64,000 bases of DNA, from positions 6,565 through 70,564 of the forward strand of contig NW_022985580.1 in NCBI RefSeq assembly GCF_010093815.1, read 5' to 3'. Shown piece after piece: positions 13,001 to 25,232 of this stretch. Positions within the stretch are counted from its first letter, which is position 1; every line of letters begins with the position of its first letter. The notes below the pieces were generated by a model that searched no databases, had not been told where the DNA came from, and saw only the letters and a program-made list of their open reading frames with translations. Both the position numbers and the translations under genes were made by a program. Source of the stretch: Pseudovirgaria hyperparasitica. Taxonomy: Eukaryota > Ascomycota > Dothideomycetes > Acrospermales > Acrospermaceae.

Positions 13001-13180
13001 AAGAGTAGAATAGACTTATAGATATGGAAGAGGACTCTCCTCTCCGGTCCTAGGGGGTGTATTATATAATATCCTAGGTGTGTTATTGGTTTATTCGTCT
13101 GGTAGTGTTTATATAGCTTCTATATAGCGAGTATTATAGCTCCGGTCTCCTCGAGGAGTGTCGCCTAGTCCTCTAGTTTA
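10050..13180 (-). pseudogene. LINE copy 3 ORF2 (endonuclease to C-terminus), degraded
   Basis: Same ORF2 as in the other copies but from a diverged subfamily. The RT catalytic motif at about 11233-11253 (minus) still reads YADD. The RT N-terminal PGLDGIPN-like block lies near 11880-11910. The endonuclease GDFN-like block is near 12830-12850. The plus-strand open frame at 11143-11511 is antisense. Frames are broken by many TAG/TAA codons. The N-terminal limit is set by loss of homology near 13180. Confidence 0.8.
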
Positions 13181-14480
13181 GAGTTAGATAACTTCTATAG
13201 ATTCGACGTGCCCTATACTATTAGGCCCTGCTCCTATTTTCGCCTTATCTTATCCCCTCTAGACTTATACCTCCGGCTCTACTAGGAGAGGTGACCGAAG
13301 CCTCTCCTAGCTAGGTAACTACGAGGTTTACTCCTTAAACTCATGATACTAGCGTACGTGCCTTGTAGATGACACGTTCTATCTCTTTATAAATTAATAC
13401 GCGCATCCGTTCTCTCGGGCCATATAGTAGTCTCTCTAGCTAGAATATAATTCTATCTACTTCTAGATATACTAAGGGTTAGAGCCTATTAAAGGGGTAA
13501 GGTCCTTAGAGCTAGTAGTTACTACTATATACCACGCCCCGCCTTTAAGTATTACTACTTTTCGGTTTCGCGTTACCTATAAGGATCTCTCTATAATAGA
13601 CCGACCGTGTCTTATAGGAGAGTATCCTCTAAATCCCTTACGTATATACGCCTAGGCGACTTAGGTATTCTCTTCCTACTAACCCGACTTGTTTCTACTA
13701 CTCTTAAAGGGTCCCTATAGCTGCCTCCTATCTATGTCTATGTACTATTATCTATATGCTCTAGTATCCCACCTTCTACGGTAGACTATAACATCTCTCA
13801 TACGCGGGAGCTACTCTACCTATTAGTAGTAAAGTAGTATCTTATATCGAGCGAAAGGTCTTAATAGAGTCGTGCTACTAGTAGTCGTACTAGGCGGCTT
13901 AATAAATGTAGTTTAACACTATAGGAGAGTTAGCTTTAATAAGTTCTTCTAGTAGTAGTTTCTTAGTTACCCTCGACGTGTTCCTTACGTTCCTAGAGCC
14001 GTTTAAGCCTCGAGGTGTCCTATCGCGCTACTAGGACCTCCGCTTCCTCTACCTAGTTAGTAAGATAGATTCAGGCCTACTTTCGACATAGTAGTAGCGC
14101 GTTAGATGGTTTTCTTATCCCTTTATCCTCGTGAACTTCTCTTAACGCGTTAATTAGGGATAGGATAGAAGTATATACTTCCCTAGCTGGGTTATGTTAG
14201 CGTGGTTTAGTAAGGTAGACGCTCCGTGAAAACTCTTTAACCATCTATCTAGCGACGACTAGGTTACCATTAACGCCGCTCCGAACCTCTTACTACCTCT
14301 ATAGAGGCATTGCCTAGCTACGACGACGTGGACGCGGTTCGTGAGGCTTCGTAGCCACTATTATATATATTATAATAAGGTATACCCTTAATAAATATAG
14401 TAGTAGGCGGGCGCTAAACTCGTTCTTTAGTCGCTATAGATTCGTATACTCTCTACTAATACTAGGTATATATATATACC
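13181..14480. other. GC-richer unassigned island
   Basis: About 1.3 kb with visibly higher GC and more surviving CA/TG than its AT-saturated neighbours. It is bounded by the broken end of LINE copy 3 and by an AT-rich relic. Both strands give interrupted frames whose stops are mostly TAG/TAA. The minus strand shows the longer near-continuous stretches, rich in Arg, Lys and Leu. No motif was recognised. It could be a captured host fragment or part of a younger transposon. Confidence 0.4.
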
Positions 14481-16030
14481 TTTATCTAATTACGTACTAA
14501 ATTATATAGAGAAATAGTAAGCGCTAAGTCTAATATAGTTAAACTAGGTACTCTACTATATTAACTATATTTAAAAATTACTAATAGTATTAGTATTTAT
14601 AGTACTAATACTAATTAACCTAGATACTATATATATAAATCTATATAAAGATAATCTAGATAACTTCTCTAAAGTAGATATAGATAACTTAGATAAGAGT
14701 AAGAAGTCTAAGCTATCGGGTAATATAAGTATATACTAAAGTTATAGAAACTATATATATACTAACTACTATAAAAAGAATAAGTTAGATACTCTAAACT
14801 AGTTAGATAAGTACCTCGAATTATCTTATATACTATTAGATATAGATAAGAGTTCTATACTACTAGTAGTAGCTATAGATAAGATTATACTATCTTAGGT
14901 ATTAAGTATAGACCCGCTCTAAGTAACCACGGGAATAGTAAATAATAGTATATATATATATATATAGTATAAATAAGTCTATTACTAACTTATTATCCCT
15001 AGTTATAGCTACCTTAACTAGTAGTCTATCTACCCTAACCGATACTTAAATTAAAATAAAGTTAGATAGTAGCGGACGTTTAAGTTAGGTCTTTACTCTA
15101 TATATAAAGAGTAAATACTTTTAAGAGAAGTCGGATATTAGTATATAACTAGAGAACTATATAGACTACCACGAGGCCAAATAGATAATATAAGAGAGAA
15201 TAAAAATAGTAACTAGAAATATAGAGGGAAGTATCTAGTAGAAGAAAAGGTTATTAAAGGTAGTTCTAGATAAGAATACCTTTTAATAGATAAAGGACAC
15301 CGCCTAAAGATAGAAGAAAGGAAGATCTACTATATTTTATTATAGCTATATAGTTAGAGAGAGCTTAGAATAGTACTATTTAATTTAAGTTCCTAGTCTA
15401 ATTAATTTTAAACCTCTACTCTCTATTATATACTATCTTTCTAGTATTAAATTTAAAGACTATAATTAAATATACTAAAGATATAATTTAGAATAATAAG
15501 ATATATAGAGTTATAGAAATACTTTAGATAAAGATATTACTTTAGAAAAGAGACTTCTATTAAAATAGATAGAGTATATAGAGTAGATAGAGTAGATAGA
15601 GTAGATAGAGAAGCTAAAATACTAGATACTATTTATTCTATAAGAGTTATTAGTATATAGTAAATAAGTAGTACTAGTAAGCTAATTAGTATTAAGGAAA
15701 TAACTAGTACTAATTATTCCGTTAGTATAAATAGTACGTTCGATATAAACGGGACGTTTAGTATAACTAGTACGTTTAGTATAAACGGGACGTTTAGTAT
15801 AACTAGTATATTTAGTATAAACGGGACGTTTAGTATAAATAGAACGTTCGGTATAAATAGAATGTTTAGTATAAACGGGACGTTCGGTATAAACGGAATA
15901 CTTAGTATAAATTATATAAAGCCGTCCTATTAGAATAGATAGTAAGTAGATCCGTCTAATAAATATAATAGAATAAAAGAATACTTAGAGAGTACTTAGG
16001 AGTACTTAGAAGCGCTATATCTTTCCTAAT
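14481..16030 (+). other. AT-rich relic with degraded coding traces
   Basis: TA-rich sequence of about 1.55 kb. Plus-strand frames are charged and Ser/Lys/Asp-rich near 14640-14900. Near 15540-15610 it has a short gagtagata direct repeat, and at 15721-15911 a hexapeptide-type tandem repeat. No family is recognised. It ends where LINE ORF1 homology begins near 16031. Confidence 0.45.
15721..15911 (+). repeat. 18 bp tandem repeat (about 10 units)
   Basis: Units of the type tttagtataaacgggacg, about ten in tandem, alternating with a variant ending ctagtacg. The 18 bp period keeps frame; in the plus frame it reads as a Ser-Ile-Asn-Gly-Thr-Phe-like hexapeptide repeat. It is embedded in otherwise degraded coding-like sequence, so it may be a former repeat domain. 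Confidence 0.8.
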
Positions 16031-17002
16031 ATACTATACCTTTATAATCTTAATCCCTAGATATTTTTACTTATTAGCTTATTCTATATATAAAAGATTC
16101 TCTATACTAATAGTCTATCTCTATACTAGTACTACGTATATCTATATTAGATATATAGCTACTTAGATAGACGCGCTAGGGAAGATATTATCTATTACGT
16201 TTAGGTTACGTAAGATATTTTACTATACTATATTAGTTATAGTAGTAAGTACTATCTCTTTTAGTATAACTTTAGTAGCTATAATATTTAACTATATTCC
16301 CTTCTATTTATTAATCTTATTTATAATTTCCTTTAGGGATACTTATTAGACCTATATAAGGGTATCTCTATTCTAGATTATAATATATATACTATATACT
16401 CTATCTATAATTCTAGCCGTTCTTAGGGCGGTAGCTCTAGATATAGCTATAATCTATATCTATATATTAGAGTACTTATCTTAGGATAGCTCTTTCTAAA
16501 TCCGTCGTAAGCTAGTCTCTATTCTATTAAATCTATTATCTAGTTCTCTTTATAGTAACTTCTATAGTAATCTTCTCTCTTCCTCTATAAGTTCTCTTAG
16601 ATTCTAGATAAGGTTCTAGAATATATAGAGGAGGGTCTTCTTCCCTTCCTCTATATCTTTCTCTATATATATTATCTAGTATTTAATTTTATCTATAAGG
16701 GTCTCCCCTCTTAGAGTCCCCTTAGACTTAGTTATCTATAGTATCTCTTATTCTTAGTTAGTTTCTATATTTTAGATAGGTATTTAACTATCTATATTAA
16801 TATTACTATATAGCCGTTTCTATTATACTAGTAGAGGTATTTCTAGTATATACTAGGGTATAGCTATATCTAAGGCCGCTATAGTTATTAGTTAAGAGCT
16901 ACCCTTAACTAATAAAAGGGGTTTAGTATATTAGCGTTTATTAGATATAGTCTATACTTATATTATTAAGGAGTCTTCGAGCGTATATATATAGCTTCTT
17001 TA
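16031..17002 (-). mobile_element. LINE fragment (ORF1 and 5' UTR), part A
   Basis: Minus-strand LINE sequence covering most of ORF1 and part of the 5' UTR, including hairpin P5. It is closest to the heavily mutated copy 7 (60540-61510). It breaks off after agcttcttta at about 17002 and resumes at about 18524, so 17003-18523 interrupts it. It is too decayed to code. Confidence 0.85.
16885..16915. repeat. 31 nt hairpin palindrome, copy P5
   Basis: Palindrome with two differences from consensus, upstream of the ORF1 start position of a decayed minus-strand LINE. Confidence 0.88.
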
Positions 17003-17147
17003 CTAGGGTAGCCTACGGCCGGTAGACTATAAGTAGCCTAGAAATTCAATCTACTTTCCTAGGGTATAGATACTCTTTAGTCTATCTAATCTACTAATTA
17101 ATAGTTTAGATTATATATTAGTATATATACTACTTTATATATTACTC

Positions 17148-17560
17148 TATATATTAACTCTATATTAACTCTCTATTAACTCTCTATTAACTCTCTATTA
17201 ACTCTCTATTAACTCTCTATTAACTCTCTATTAACTCTCTATTAATTCTCTATTAATTATCTATTAACTCTCTATTAACTCTCTATTAATTCTCTATTAA
17301 TTCTCTATTAACTATCTATTAAGTCTCTATTAACTATCTATTAAGTCTCTATTAACTCTATATTAACTCTCTATTAACTCTCTATTAAGTCTATATTAAT
17401 TCTATATTAACTTTCTATTAACTCTCTATTAAGTCTATATTAATTCTTTATTAACTCTCTATTAGTAAAACTATATTAATTCTCTATTAACTATCTATTA
17501 AATCTCTATTAACTCTCTATTAACTCTATATTAATTCTCTATTAACTCTCTATTAATTTA
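17148..17560 (+). repeat. 12 bp minisatellite ttaactctctat, about 34 units
   Basis: Tandem array of ttaactctctat with point variants (ttaattctctat, ttaagtctctat, ttaactatctat). Unit length is constant at 12 bp except for one or two irregular units near 17465. No coding role is apparent. Confidence 0.95.
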
Positions 17561-17764
17561 AAGATAGTATTATTTATTTTCTAATATTTTCTTCTATATT
17601 CTTTCTTACTTTCTACTCTATATATTATTCTATACTATCTTCTATCTACTTTATTATAGAGAATATATAAAGTCTATTTTAAGTTCTAAGAAGTAGATAT
17701 CTATTATATATTATTCTAATTAAAAATAAAGTAAAAGAAAAATATTAGAGTTAGAAGAATTATC

Positions 17765-17878
17765 TTTAGATAAGGATTAGTCTTAGAGTTTTAGATAAGA
17801 ATTAGTCTTAGAAGCTTAGATAGAATAATCTTAGAGTCTTAGATAGAGTAGTCTTAGAGTCTTAGATAGAGAAGATAG
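17765..17878 (+). repeat. About 24 bp tandem repeat (4-5 units)
   Basis: Imperfect tandem units around tagtcttagagtcttagata. They lie between the 12 bp minisatellite and the tRNA-like patch. Confidence 0.75.
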
Positions 17879-17889
17879 GTTATAGAATT

Positions 17890-17990
17890 AATATAAAACT
17901 ACTATACGGTTAAGAATCGAACCCTTAACCTTTCTATTACTTTCTATTACTATCTATACTATATACTACTATACTATCTATCTAAGTTCT
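17890..17990 (-). other. tRNA-like patch (possible SINE head or tRNA relic)
   Basis: On the minus strand a box B-like GGTTCGATTC sits in a T-arm-like stem (taagg/tctta). About 38 nt upstream is an A-box-like tagtatagatag. The A-to-B spacing fits RNA polymerase III internal promoters. A convincing acceptor stem could not be drawn, so this is at best a mutated tRNA-derived sequence or SINE head. Confidence 0.3.
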
Positions 17991-18523
17991 AAGGAGTCTT
18001 ACTTCTAGAGTAAATAAACCCTTTCTACTTATACTTAAAACTCTATTTTTATCCTTAAATATAGTACTATATATACTAAAAAGTATATAGAATTACTCGC
18101 CGTAAAGAGATCTATAAGAGAGTTTACTTAGAATTCTTAATTAGGCCGTGGGTAATTTATTACGTTATAAAATGTAGATTATTTATCGTGGTTTAGGCGT
18201 AGAGAGAGAGTAACATCTAAGGTACTAAGGTACGTTTAAGGCCCTAAGGCACGCCGGAAAATCCACGGCAAAGTTAAATTTTTAAACCTACTACTAAACG
18301 CGATACTAGAGGCTTATAAACCTATCTTATCTATAAGTATAGCTCTATAGAGGGTAAAAAGTATATAAAAATACTTATTATAGGTAGAGCTATAAAACTA
18401 GGGACTAGACTTTTAAATTAGACCCTAGTTAATTTAATATATAGTAAAAGGTAGTTTTTTAGTTATGGTTTTAGTAAGGGCGCTAGCGGGAACTTATATC
18501 TTTTTATAAGATTCTATAGAAAT

Positions 18524-18689
18524 ATATTAGTATTATTATATACTATATACTATATATACGTACGTGTATTAGAGGTTATTATACTTAGTATACTCTATTA
18601 TATAATATATATAAATTACTATTTTACCCTAAATTAACTAGTTTAGTCCATTAGAATATAAGAAGTTTTTTTTAATATATATTTATATA
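18524..18689 (-). mobile_element. LINE fragment (5' UTR end), part B
   Basis: Continues part A up to the LINE 5' terminus (minus strand starts aaaaaaaacttc near 18680). The sequence matches copy 7 at 61522-61690. Confidence 0.85.
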
Positions 18690-18922
18690 GATAGATACGC
18701 TAGAAAAGATATTATTTATTTTATTTAGGTCGTAGAAGATAGTCTACTAGACTATATTTCTAGTAGTAGTTAGTACTATACCTTCTAGAGTAAGTTTAGC
18801 TATAACTATATTTAACTATATTTCTTTCTATTTATTAATTTTATTAATAATATTCTTTAGAGATATCTACTAGACTTATATAAGTACTTTCTTATTCTAA
18901 ATAGTAACTTTATACTATATAC
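18690..18922 (-). mobile_element. LINE ORF1 fragment, heavily mutated
   Basis: Minus-strand ORF1 piece matching 60685-60915 of copy 7. It borders the 5' end of LINE copy 4. A short match (tatatactt) at both ends of copy 4 may be that copy's target duplication. Confidence 0.75.
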
Positions 18923-19162
18923 TTCAAAAAAACTTCTCACACCCCAACGGACCAAACTAGTTAATTCGGGGCAAAACAGCGATTTACATACATTAAACGA
19001 TAGAGTATACCGAGTATAATAACCTCCGACACACGTACGTACGTACAGCGTATAATACGCGACGATACTAACGTATAGAGACACTATATATATACGCTCG
19101 AAGACTCTTCGATAATATAAGCATAGACCATATCTAATAAACGCCGACACGCCGACCCCCTT

Positions 19163-19193
19163 TTATTAGTTAAGGGCTACCCTTAACTAATAA
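19163..19193. repeat. 31 nt hairpin palindrome, copy P6
   Basis: One difference from consensus (central TG to TA). It lies 2 nt upstream of the ORF1 start position of LINE copy 4. Confidence 0.92.
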
Positions 19194-19195
19194 TT

Positions 19196-20189
19196 ATAGC
19201 GGCCTTAGGCACCGACGTACCCCGGCTTCTACCGGGTATACCCCTAACACTAGTACGGTAGAAACGGCCATATAGCGGCATATCCTAGGACGATTAAACC
19301 CCCGTCTAATAAACGACAAATAACTAAGGGCGTATAACGCCATAGATAATAGAGACGGAGGGGACCCCGCCCGGGGAGACCCTCCCGGATAAGATTAACT
19401 ACTAGGTAGCACGTGTAGAGAGGGAAGTTAAGAAGGGAGAAACGGCCCTCCTTAGTATCTTCCGGAACCTCATCTAGAATATTAGGGAGCTTACCATAGG
19501 AGTAAAATAGGCGCCGGAATTGGACCCGGAATCTAGACTAGATCGTATAGAGGCCAGCCTATAGAGGATCTAGGAGGGCCTCGCCTAGGGAAAACGCTCT
19601 AGTACGTAGGCATAGGTCGCCGCACCCATAAGCGGAACAGCCATATTAGCTAAAACACTAAGGGCACCCACGGACGGGGTATATAGTATATAAGTCGCTA
19701 TTTAGGATAAAGAAGTACTCGTATAAGTCTAGTAAGCGTCCCTAAAGGATATTATAAATAAGATTAATAAATAGAAAGGGATATGGTTAAATATGGTAGC
19801 CGCTAAACTCACCCTAGGAGGTATAGTACTAACTACTACTACTAATACGGCCTAGTAGACTATCTCGCGCGACCCGAACGCAATTAATAACATCTTCCCT
19901 AGCGCGTCCGTCCGCGTAACCATGTACCTAATATAGGTATATACCGTCCCCGTCCGAGGACACGTTATTAGAGAAGATAATATCGAGCGAATAGAGTAAT
20001 CTAACGAACCGAAGTACCCCGGGATTAAGATCGCGAAGGCGTGGTAGAAGAACGTCCAAGGGATTAAGATAAAATTAAAAAAGCACTCTACTATAATAGT
20101 AGAGCTTAGAGACCCCGCTCTCGCCTATAGAATAATGTAGAAGGGCTTCCTAGCTAAAGGAGAGCTACTTACGGCGGAACTATAGGATA
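19196..20189 (+). pseudogene. LINE copy 4 ORF1, first part, degraded
   Basis: ORF1 begins right after hairpin P6, but the start codon reads ATA where copies 2 and 6 have ATG, as RIP would produce. The frame continues to the insertion site of copy 5, and the zinc-knuckle region lies beyond it at 25480-25640. Many in-frame TAG/TAA codons. The protein lineage is distinct from the other copies. Confidence 0.7.
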
Positions 20190-20427
20190 ATAATAATAAT
20201 AATAATATTATATAACTAGGTAGAGTAGTACTCTATAGGTCTATGCCTCCTCTAGTCTAAGCCACTATATAAGAAGAAACCCCATAGAGAAAAACTTCCT
20301 TATATCTATAACTACATCTCGTTAAACCTCTATTTCGTCTTAAGTATATAGCTATAGGGTACGCCTATTAGCCTATAGCCTATATTACTATTATTTTACC
20401 CTTAGGTAGCACGTATAGGTACGGAGG

Positions 20428-20458
20428 TTATTAGTTAAGGGCAGCCCTTAACTAATAA
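20428..20458. repeat. 31 nt hairpin palindrome, copy P7
   Basis: Perfect palindrome in the 3' UTR of LINE copy 5. Confidence 0.93.
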
Positions 20459-20559
20459 TCGGGGTTCTCCCGGGGTTCTTCCGGTATATATCGGGTTACT
20501 ACCGGCGTATACCGGGTCTCTTCCGATATATATTTCTAGGTCTACTAGTACTAGAGGAG

Positions 20560-23500
20560 TAGTAGATATATAAGTATCTATTAGGAGACGTCCTTAGGGT
20601 ACTTATTAAGCTATTATATAATATCTAAAGTCTTCGTAACGTAGATAAGCTATTACCATTATATATAGAGGTTAGGGCATATAGCTAGATAGTAGCGTAT
20701 TATACCTCTCCGGCCGCACGCCTTATACCATAGAGATACATCGGGGACGCCTCTCTTATAGAGGTAGTATAGGAGTCCCATGGCGCCCGTTCGGGCTTGG
20801 ATAAGTATAGATACTTAGGCTTTCGTTAGCCCTTTATACATCTATTTACTCGGTTCCTTCTATAGCCCTCGAATCTACTCTAGATACCTATTCTACTAGG
20901 AGGTCTAGTGGGCATAGAGTGCCTCTTTCTACTTATCTTAAGTCCACGACCGTATATTTTTCACGAGTTCTTAAAGGCTCTACCGGTCTAGGAGAGCGTC
21001 CGGGTTATCTTAGACTTCTTATACTACTTAGCTAGAGTCGGCTTCTATTAAGCACCTATACCGTATTCGATTCCGGCCTATATATAGGAGTACGCGGTAA
21101 TATATACTAATTCATACACGTAGCGCGGCGAAAGTATATTCTACGTTTCCTATACGTTCCTATACTTATTATTTAGTAAAGTATACCACCCTCTATATCT
21201 AGTAGAAGTTATATATACTTATAACATCTATCTCGCGTCGCAGTAGCACCGTATTAGTAGCTTTATATACGCCTAATATAAGACGGAGTATACGGTTCTA
21301 TATAGATTCGAGCTTCATTCGCCTAGTCTATATAAGGGCCGTGTACTAGTACTCGTGTCCGTACGTAAAGGCGGGTCGTACTATAGATATATATAGCTAG
21401 CGTGCCTTATCCCGGGCGGTTCTCTATATAGAGACTATAATCCGTTATATAGCGGCTTCTACCCGGAGGGCCCTAGAGACGGCGTATACCACTTATAGTC
21501 CCTATTTAAGCTTACTATCTAGTATAACTCCGAGCGCGCGCATGCTTTATACTAGTAGTTCGTTAAATGCGTCGATTCGGGGGCATTGTTCGCCTTCCCT
21601 AGTTACCCATTTCCCTTAACGATTAATAAAGTGCATAAGCTAGTATTTCTCCGGGGCGAACTTTACTCCGTAGCGTTTTACCCACTAGAGGCACCTCTCA
21701 TGGTCCTATTCTAGTCTTCTACACGTTCGGTTAGTATTATTATTAATAGCTAGAAGATATATATTATCGGCGTATCCGACTACCTCTATATACTTTATTC
21801 CTTAAAGAAGGTCTACCGTAAAGAAGAGGAATAGGATCGGAGAGATGGTGCTCCCTTATGGGATGCCGTATACCGTCTCTTTATATTCGCTTTAGTATCT
21901 AGGGATATATATCTAAGTTATTCTTTCTATAAGGAATAACTATATAAAGCGTGTAATCTATTCTAGTATTCGTCTCATCCGGAGGTTATAAATAAGTCTT
22001 ATATAGTTTACCTTATTAAACGCTCCGGCCATATCGAGGGAGAGGAGTAATACTACCCGTCCCTACTTCTATACGGCCTAGACGACTTCAATAATATATT
22101 AGATAGCTATTATTAGGGAGCTATCTACCTTTGCCTTCTAGTTCGGAGGGAGGAGATTATATTCCTATACCGCGGTACTTATCTTCTTCGCTATTATAGC
22201 CTCTAGTATCTTATCTAGGTAGAAGAGAAGGGCGATTAGTCTCCATCCCTTTAGAGAGTTAGGGCTCTTTCCTAGTTTCGGGAGTATAATAGTATAGGCG
22301 ACTCGGAAGCACTAGGGGTGGTACCCCTATGTAACGCATGCTTAGAATATACGAGTAATAAGCGGTAGGGTCGCCTTTATAGTTCTTTTTAGGCATCGAT
22401 TTAGAATTCCATCTAGTCCGGGTGCTTTATTATTTAGAAGTATCTTAATAATATTAAGTATATCCTCCTCCGTAACTTCTTCGGGGATGTCTACTATATA
22501 TAGGTATTCGGCGTCGTAAACGTCTAATAGGTCTACTAGTTCCGGGAGAGGGAACATGGCCTCCCGTAGGGCCTTAGTTTTCTTAAGGCTCGTGGAGTAT
22601 GTTCTCCCCTAATATATTAGGGGAGGTATAAGTAGTAGGGGTATCGGAGTATCTACGCCTTTGGCCTATTTCGCCATGCGCCATAGCCCTATTATATATT
22701 ATGTCTATTAACTAGTAATTATACGCTACTATTTACGCCTTTCGTTACGGAGGACTTTATCACATTATTATATCGCTTCCTTCTATTCTTTCTACGACTC
22801 GGGTGTTCTCATACGGTATATATATCTATATAGCCTTCGGGCGTCTTATCTACTTTCCTATACTTAAGGAATCCCCTTTACTTCCGGGGGCTAGTATATT
22901 CGGTATAGTACGTGTTTATTTCTCGTATTCTAGTATATTTATAGGAGTGTCTATACGGCCTAGTCTATAGCTAGGTTATTAGATATATCGACTATAGAGG
23001 GATCTAAGATCGCCGATTCCAGGTCCTTCAGGTACTTTTCCTAGTCGGTGTCCTTCTATATCTATCGTCCCCGTTATTCATTCGGGGTATATACATTTAT
23101 TATAGTTTCTATATATTCGTGGTTAGAATCCGTCTATACCTAGCCTAGGCGGTAGTATTAGATCCGGTAACTAATATACTCCGTGGCGAAGGTAAGGTTA
23201 AGCGTGGACCCGTCTTCATCCTATTTATGTTTTTTCTATATAACTTATTCTATAGATATAAGTAGGTATAGGAAGTCGTGGTAGCGGGTGCGTAGTTCCC
23301 TTACTCTAAGTTCTTCCCTAACCACGGCTAGGCCTCCCTACTATCGGTAGTAGAGGTTAAAGTCTCCTAGGAGGATGTATTACCCTAGTTCCGTAGTACC
23401 CTCGAGCATCTCGTCTAGTATAAGTACACGTTATTAGTTATATATATTATATATATATAGGGGGCCTATATCTATTTATAGGTATAGTATTATCCTAAGG

Positions 23501-24000
23501 TTATCGCGCTCGGTGTACGACCATAATAAGAGTAGTATTAATCTATAAATATAGAAGAGGACTCGTCTTTCTAGTCCTAGAGGGTGTATAGTATAGTATC
23601 TGGGGTGTGTGGTTGGTTTACTCGTCTAGTAGTATTTATAGGGTTCCTAGATAGCGAGTATTATGGCCCCGGTCTCTTCGAGGAGCGTCACCTAGTTCTC
23701 TCTTTTATATTATATATTTACCTATATAATTTAGAGTATATTCTAGTCCCTTATTAGGTACTAGGGAGTATATATACCTATATACTTATTCCTCGGAGGC
23801 GCGACTATCCTCGCGCGGCAGCGGCTTTAACTATGCCTTTTAGTCGTCCTATTATCTTCGGGATAATCTACTATTCCGCCTAACTACCTTTCGGAGGGGA
23901 GGTTAGGGGTATTATAAAGAAAGGGCCCGAGATAGGTATTATATTCTATAACTATCTTACGCCTCTCGCTTTTATCGTGCGAATATATTCTATGACCTAT
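20560..24000 (-). pseudogene. LINE copy 5 ORF2, degraded
   Basis: Same domain order as copy 2: endonuclease (about 23750-22980), RT with an open stretch at 22342-22557 containing NNKAPGLDGILNRCLK, catalytic motif near 21768-21790 reading YADN, and the C-terminal Cys/His region toward 20650. Stops are mainly former Gln codons. Confidence 0.82.
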
Positions 24001-24009
24001 TTACGTTTT

Positions 24010-25199
24010 ATACACGTTAACGACCACGACAGGTGTTTCCCGTCGTAGTTTAAACACTATACTATGTCCCTATTTCTTAGCCCTTCTCCTCGCGGTTTAT
24101 AAGGGTACTCCTAGATAGCGTAGTCCCTACGGTACTATCCGTACTTAGTCTTCTATAAGCACCTTTATATAGTATGTCCATACCCTTAGTAGTTAAAGCA
24201 CTATATTATTACCCATGCCCTATCCCATGGCTCGGCCATAAGGAGCTCTCCTTCTACTAGGAATCCCTCCTATATAATATATTATATAAGGGCGGGGTCT
24301 CGGAGCTCTATAATTATAGTAGAGTGTTTTTTCGCCGTCGTCTTAATCGCCTATAGGTTCTTCTACCACGCTTTCACGATCTTAATCCCTGGGTATTTTC
24401 GCGTGTTAGATTATTCTATACACGTAATATCCTCCGCTCCGATAGCCTATCCCCGCACGGGTACTAAGTATACCTATATTAGGTATATGGCCGCTCTAAT
24501 AGAGGCGTCTAGGAAGATACTACTAATCGCGTTTGGATCGCGCGAGATAGTCTACTACGCGATATTCGTTATCGTGGTAAGTACTACTCCTTCTAGCGTG
24601 AGTTTAGCGGCGACGATATTTAACTATATTCCCTTTTATTCGTTAATCTTACTTACTATATCCTTTGGGGATGCTCGCTAGACCTGTGCTAGGGTGTCCT
24701 TATCCTAGATTATAATATATATACTACACGCCACGTCACTGGTCCGGGGGGCCCGTGGTATAGCTTCCGGTGTTACTACTATTTATACCCATATACTAGG
24801 GCGCTTACCTTAAGTGAGTTCCTCCTAGATTCTACGTAGGCTAGCCTCCATTCGGTCGAGCCTACCCTCCGGTCCTCCTAGTTATGTCTTCTTCTCCTCC
24901 TCCGTAATTCCCCTTAGGTTCCGGATAAGGTCCTAGAATATATATAGAAGGGTCTTCTAGCCCTCTCCGGCTTCCTTCTCTACACGTACTACCTAGTAGT
25001 TAATGCGATCTAGAAGGGTTTCCCCTCTCGGGGTCCCCTTTGTTCCGCCTATCTATAGCGGCATGCACCTTTGGGTGTGTTCTACGTTTTAGATAGGTGT
25101 ATAGCTACCCTTAGTAATATCGCTATATGGCCTTTTCTATCGTACTAGTAGGGATATATCCGGTATATACCGGGGTATGTCGGTGCCTAAGGCCGCTAT
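24010..25199 (-). pseudogene. LINE copy 5 ORF1, degraded, divergent lineage
   Basis: ORF1 lies downstream of hairpin P8 on the minus strand. The start position reads ATA rather than ATG. The N-terminal half differs from copies 2, 4 and 6, while the C-terminal third with the knuckle region (about 24000-24260) matches copy 2. The antisense open frame 24403-24681 lies over it. Confidence 0.7.
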
Positions 25200-25201
25200 A
25201 T

Positions 25202-25232
25202 TTATTAGTTAAGGGCTACCCTTAACTAATAA
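25202..25232. repeat. 31 nt hairpin palindrome, copy P8
   Basis: One difference from consensus. It lies 2 nt upstream of the ORF1 start position of LINE copy 5. Confidence 0.92.

Larger units (their letters stand above)
9661..13180 (-). mobile_element. LINE copy 3, 5'-truncated or interrupted
   Basis: Minus-strand LINE with an (AAT)n tail at 9662-9680, hairpin P4 at 9901-9931, ORF2 C-terminal region, RT and endonuclease. Homology to the other copies stops near 13180, within the start of the endonuclease region. ORF1 and the 5' UTR are missing here. A minus-strand ORF1/5' UTR fragment at 16031 onward belongs to a different, more decayed subfamily, so it is probably not the continuation. No clear target-site duplication is visible. 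Confidence 0.88.
17003..18523. other. Insertion block in a LINE 5' UTR
   Basis: About 1.5 kb separating two halves of a LINE 5' UTR; copy 7 shows the uninterrupted sequence near 61510-61525. It contains a 12 bp minisatellite (17148-17560), a ~24 bp tandem repeat (17765-17878), a tRNA-like patch (17890-17990), and a stretch at 18150-18290 that keeps more CA/TG than its surroundings. No terminal repeats or ORF were found. It may be a non-autonomous element; this is inference. Confidence 0.5.
18923..20189 (+). mobile_element. LINE copy 4, first part (5' UTR, ORF1)
   Basis: Plus-strand LINE starting with aaaaaaacttctcacacccc. It has hairpin P6 before the ORF1 start position and ORF1 of a lineage clearly different from copies 2 and 6, particularly in the N-terminal third and near 19920-20000. 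It is interrupted at cggaactataggata (20175-20189) by copy 5 and resumes at 25463. Confidence 0.92.

Noticed and set aside
16031-18689. 16031-18689 as the missing 5' half of LINE copy 3
   Set aside because: The sequence is of the copy 7 subfamily and far more mutated than copy 3, and a 650 bp segment between the two is absent.
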